Source of the DNA: Zobellia roscoffensis
GTDB lineage: Bacteria; Bacteroidota; Bacteroidia; Flavobacteriales; Flavobacteriaceae
Length of the DNA stretch: 64,000 bases
NCBI RefSeq assembly: GCF_015330165.1
Contig: NZ_JADDXT010000002.1
Coordinates: forward strand, 804,504-868,503
Direction of reading: 5' to 3'
Shown: positions 62,315 to 64,000 of the stretch, piece after piece
Numbering within the stretch: the stretch's first letter is position 1
How the letters are laid out: the number at the start of each line of letters is the position of its first letter
Notes under the pieces: model-generated
Database searches by the model: none
The model's input: the letters and a program-made list of their open reading frames with translations, nothing else
Told to the model about the DNA's origin: nothing
Position numbers and translations under genes: made by a program

Positions 62315-64000
62315 ATGCCCGTACTTTCTTTTAGACGTAGTTTTGCTTTTCCTTTTCTAAAAGTTTTCGCTTTTGGTTCTATTTTGGTGCTTTTTATTGC
62401 GTGTAACGAAAAGAAGGAATTAGCAGTACCACCAATAGAAAATACGCTTTTTCAAGAATTATCCAATGAAAATACCGGCGTAGATTTCAGCAATTCTGTT
62501 GAGGCATCCAAACAGTTAAACTTATTCTCTTACATGTACTTTTACAATGGTGGCGGGGTGGCAGCAGGAGATTTAAACGGTGATGGTCTTGATGATATCT
62601 ATTTTACCGGAAATCAAGTTCAGAACAGGCTATATCTCAACAAAGGTGGTTTTGAGTTTACAGATATTACCAATAATAGCGGCACTAGTGGCGACGTAAA
62701 TGCGTGGTACACCGGAATAACTTTTGTTGATGTTAATGGAGATGGAAAATTAGATATTTATGTGAGCCAAATTGGAGATATTTTAGGAAATAACGGCCAT
62801 AACTTACTTTTTATCAATTTAGGAAATGATGAGAATGGCTCTCCTAAATTTAAGGAAAGTGCTAATGAGTTAGGCCTAACCGTAAAAGGTGCCACTACAC
62901 AGACTGCATTTTTTGATTATGATTTAGATGGTGATCTTGACGCCTACATTATGACGCATTCAAATTTTAACGACGGTGTGCTTCCTCGTGCGGAAAAGCG
63001 TTTGATTTCTAGTCCCTATGGCGATAAGTTATTTCGAAACGATGGAGATAAATTTACCGATGTCACTAAAGAATCTGGCATTTATAGTAGCCCGTTAGGT
63101 TTTGGACTAGGCATAAGCACAGCCGATATCAACAAAGATGGCTACGCAGATATTTACATCGGAAATGATTTCTATGAAGATGACTATCTATACGTCAACA
63201 ATGGAGATGGCACCTTCACCGAAGACCTCGCATCTTACATAAAACATACCAGTCGGTTTTCTATGGGCAATGATATTGCCGACATGAACAATGATGCTCT
63301 GCCGGATATCTTGTCTTTGGATATGCAGGCCTATGAACCTGAAATTTTGAAAGCCTCTCATGGGGAAGACTCGTATGCTATTTTTAACTACAAACTGTCT
63401 TTTGGGTACCAACACCAATACGCCCATAATACCTTTCAACTAAATAGGGACGGAAAGCACTTTAGTGAAATAGCAAGGTTAGCTAGTATTGAAGCTACCG
63501 ATTGGAGCTGGTCCGTTTTGGCCAATGATTTTGATTTAGATGGCAACAAAGACTTATTCATCACCAACGGCATTTTCAAAAGGAGCAATGACATGGACTA
63601 TATGCAGTTCTTGTCTGGTGATGAAGTTCAAAAACAACTGCGCTCTGGCAATTACGATTTCAGCGCAGCTTTAACGGATAAAATGCCGAGCTATCCGTTG
63701 CAGAATTTTTTCTTTAAGAATAATAATAATGGCCTCAGCTTTAAGAACACATCTACGGAATGGGGCGGCACAAAAAAAGGGTTTTCCAATGGAGCCACAT
63801 ATACAGATTTAGATAACGATGGTGATTTAGACTTGGTCGTCAACAACTTGAACGCCAAAGCATCTATCTTAAAAAATACCACCGTAGAGAACGATAGTCT
63901 AAACAAAGGCTACCTAAAAATAAAATTAAAAGGCAAATCCGGTAACAGCTTCGGTATTGGGGGCAAAGTCACTATAAAAAATAAAGGCAAACAGCAGTAC
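62315..64000 (+). CDS. FG-GAP/VCBS repeat lipoprotein, incomplete at window end
   Basis: An open frame of 562 codons that runs off the window. It begins with a lipoprotein signal (C30 in LFIACNEKK). The body has repeated calcium-loop motifs of the FG-GAP/VCBS kind: DLNGDGLDD, DVNGDGKLD, DYDLDGDLD, DINKDGYAD, DFDLDGNKD and DLDNDGDLD, as in the surface beta-propeller proteins (CRTAC1-like, about 1100 residues) next to SusC/SusD genes. A C-terminal ASPIC/UnbV domain is expected beyond the window. Role in glycan binding is inferred. Confidence 0.88.
   Translation, partial: MPVLSFRRSFAFPFLKVFAFGSILVLFIACNEKKELAVPPIENTLFQELSNENTGVDFSNSVEASKQLNLFSYMYFYNGGGVAAGDLNGDGLDDIYFTGNQVQNRLYLNKGGFEFTDITNNSGTSGDVNAWYTGITFVDVNGDGKLDIYVSQIGDILGNNGHNLLFINLGNDENGSPKFKESANELGLTVKGATTQTAFFDYDLDGDLDAYIMTHSNFNDGVLPRAEKRLISSPYGDKLFRNDGDKFTDVTKESGIYSSPLGFGLGISTADINKDGYADIYIGNDFYEDDYLYVNNGDGTFTEDLASYIKHTSRFSMGNDIADMNNDALPDILSLDMQAYEPEILKASHGEDSYAIFNYKLSFGYQHQYAHNTFQLNRDGKHFSEIARLASIEATDWSWSVLANDFDLDGNKDLFITNGIFKRSNDMDYMQFLSGDEVQKQLRSGNYDFSAALTDKMPSYPLQNFFFKNNNNGLSFKNTSTEWGGTKKGFSNGATYTDLDNDGDLDLVVNNLNAKASILKNTTVENDSLNKGYLKIKLKGKSGNSFGIGGKVTIKNKGKQQY

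Noticed and set aside
1..64000. CRISPR arrays, transposons, tRNA or rRNA genes
   Set aside because: No regularly spaced repeats, transposase or integrase genes, or recognisable tRNA/rRNA sequences were seen on reading; a dedicated RNA search would be decisive.

Overview
The window looks like the chromosome of a marine member of the Flavobacteriaceae, of the Zobellia/Maribacter kind. The grounds are moderate-to-low GC (judged by eye), A/T-rich translation starts without clear Shine-Dalgarno sequences, promoters of the Bacteroidetes type (TTTG, about 18 bases, TAnnTTTG), two SusC/SusD pairs, a hybrid two-component regulator, and many sulfatases and Tat-exported enzymes. No rRNA, tRNA, CRISPR array, transposase or integrase was seen.

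Region 1 (1-12.7 kb) is a respiration and stress region. It starts inside ccoG, followed by ccoH/fixH and a DsbD/SafE-like membrane protein, the usual tail of a cbb3 oxidase assembly cluster. Then come a vanadium haloperoxidase-like protein with its own promoter, a CoA transferase and a truncated haemoglobin. Next is an Rrf2 regulator followed by the Fe-S repair protein Ric, both preceded by the same 24-base palindrome. A small membrane protein, a [2Fe-2S] ferredoxin, an FMN split-barrel protein, a Tat-exported Gfo/Idh oxidoreductase, a tandem universal stress protein, hemN, a DinB-like protein and a small HMA-like protein complete it.

Region 2 (12.9-25.3 kb) is a set of genes on the minus strand: a TonB-dependent receptor, a GH63-like (MGH1-like) hydrolase, a GH97 enzyme of the retaining alpha-galactosidase type, a sodium:solute symporter and glycerate kinase. 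A LacI regulator is divergent, with a paired LacI-type operator between it and the receptor gene. The combination suggests catabolism of small algal glycosides such as digeneaside (mannosylglycerate) and floridoside (galactosylglycerol); this is inference. A WYL regulator and a DUF1801 gene with nonsense codons at its 5' end follow.

Region 3 (25.4-64 kb) is a polysaccharide utilisation locus for a sulfated glycan. An outlying S1 sulfatase, a nucleotidyltransferase coupled to a sugar-kinase-like gene and a hybrid two-component regulator lead into two SusC/SusD pairs, five more S1 sulfatases, a GH29 alpha-L-fucosidase, an SGNH hydrolase, an unassigned five-bladed beta-propeller protein and a Tat-exported protein resembling clan GH-D. 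There is also a sugar-oxidation module: a GMC oxidoreductase, a gluconate-dehydrogenase-subunit-3-like partner and two TIM-barrel isomerase-like proteins. The window ends inside an FG-GAP/VCBS repeat lipoprotein gene. Fucosidase plus sulfatases point to a sulfated fucose-containing glycan, but no endo-acting enzyme is visible, so the substrate stays open.
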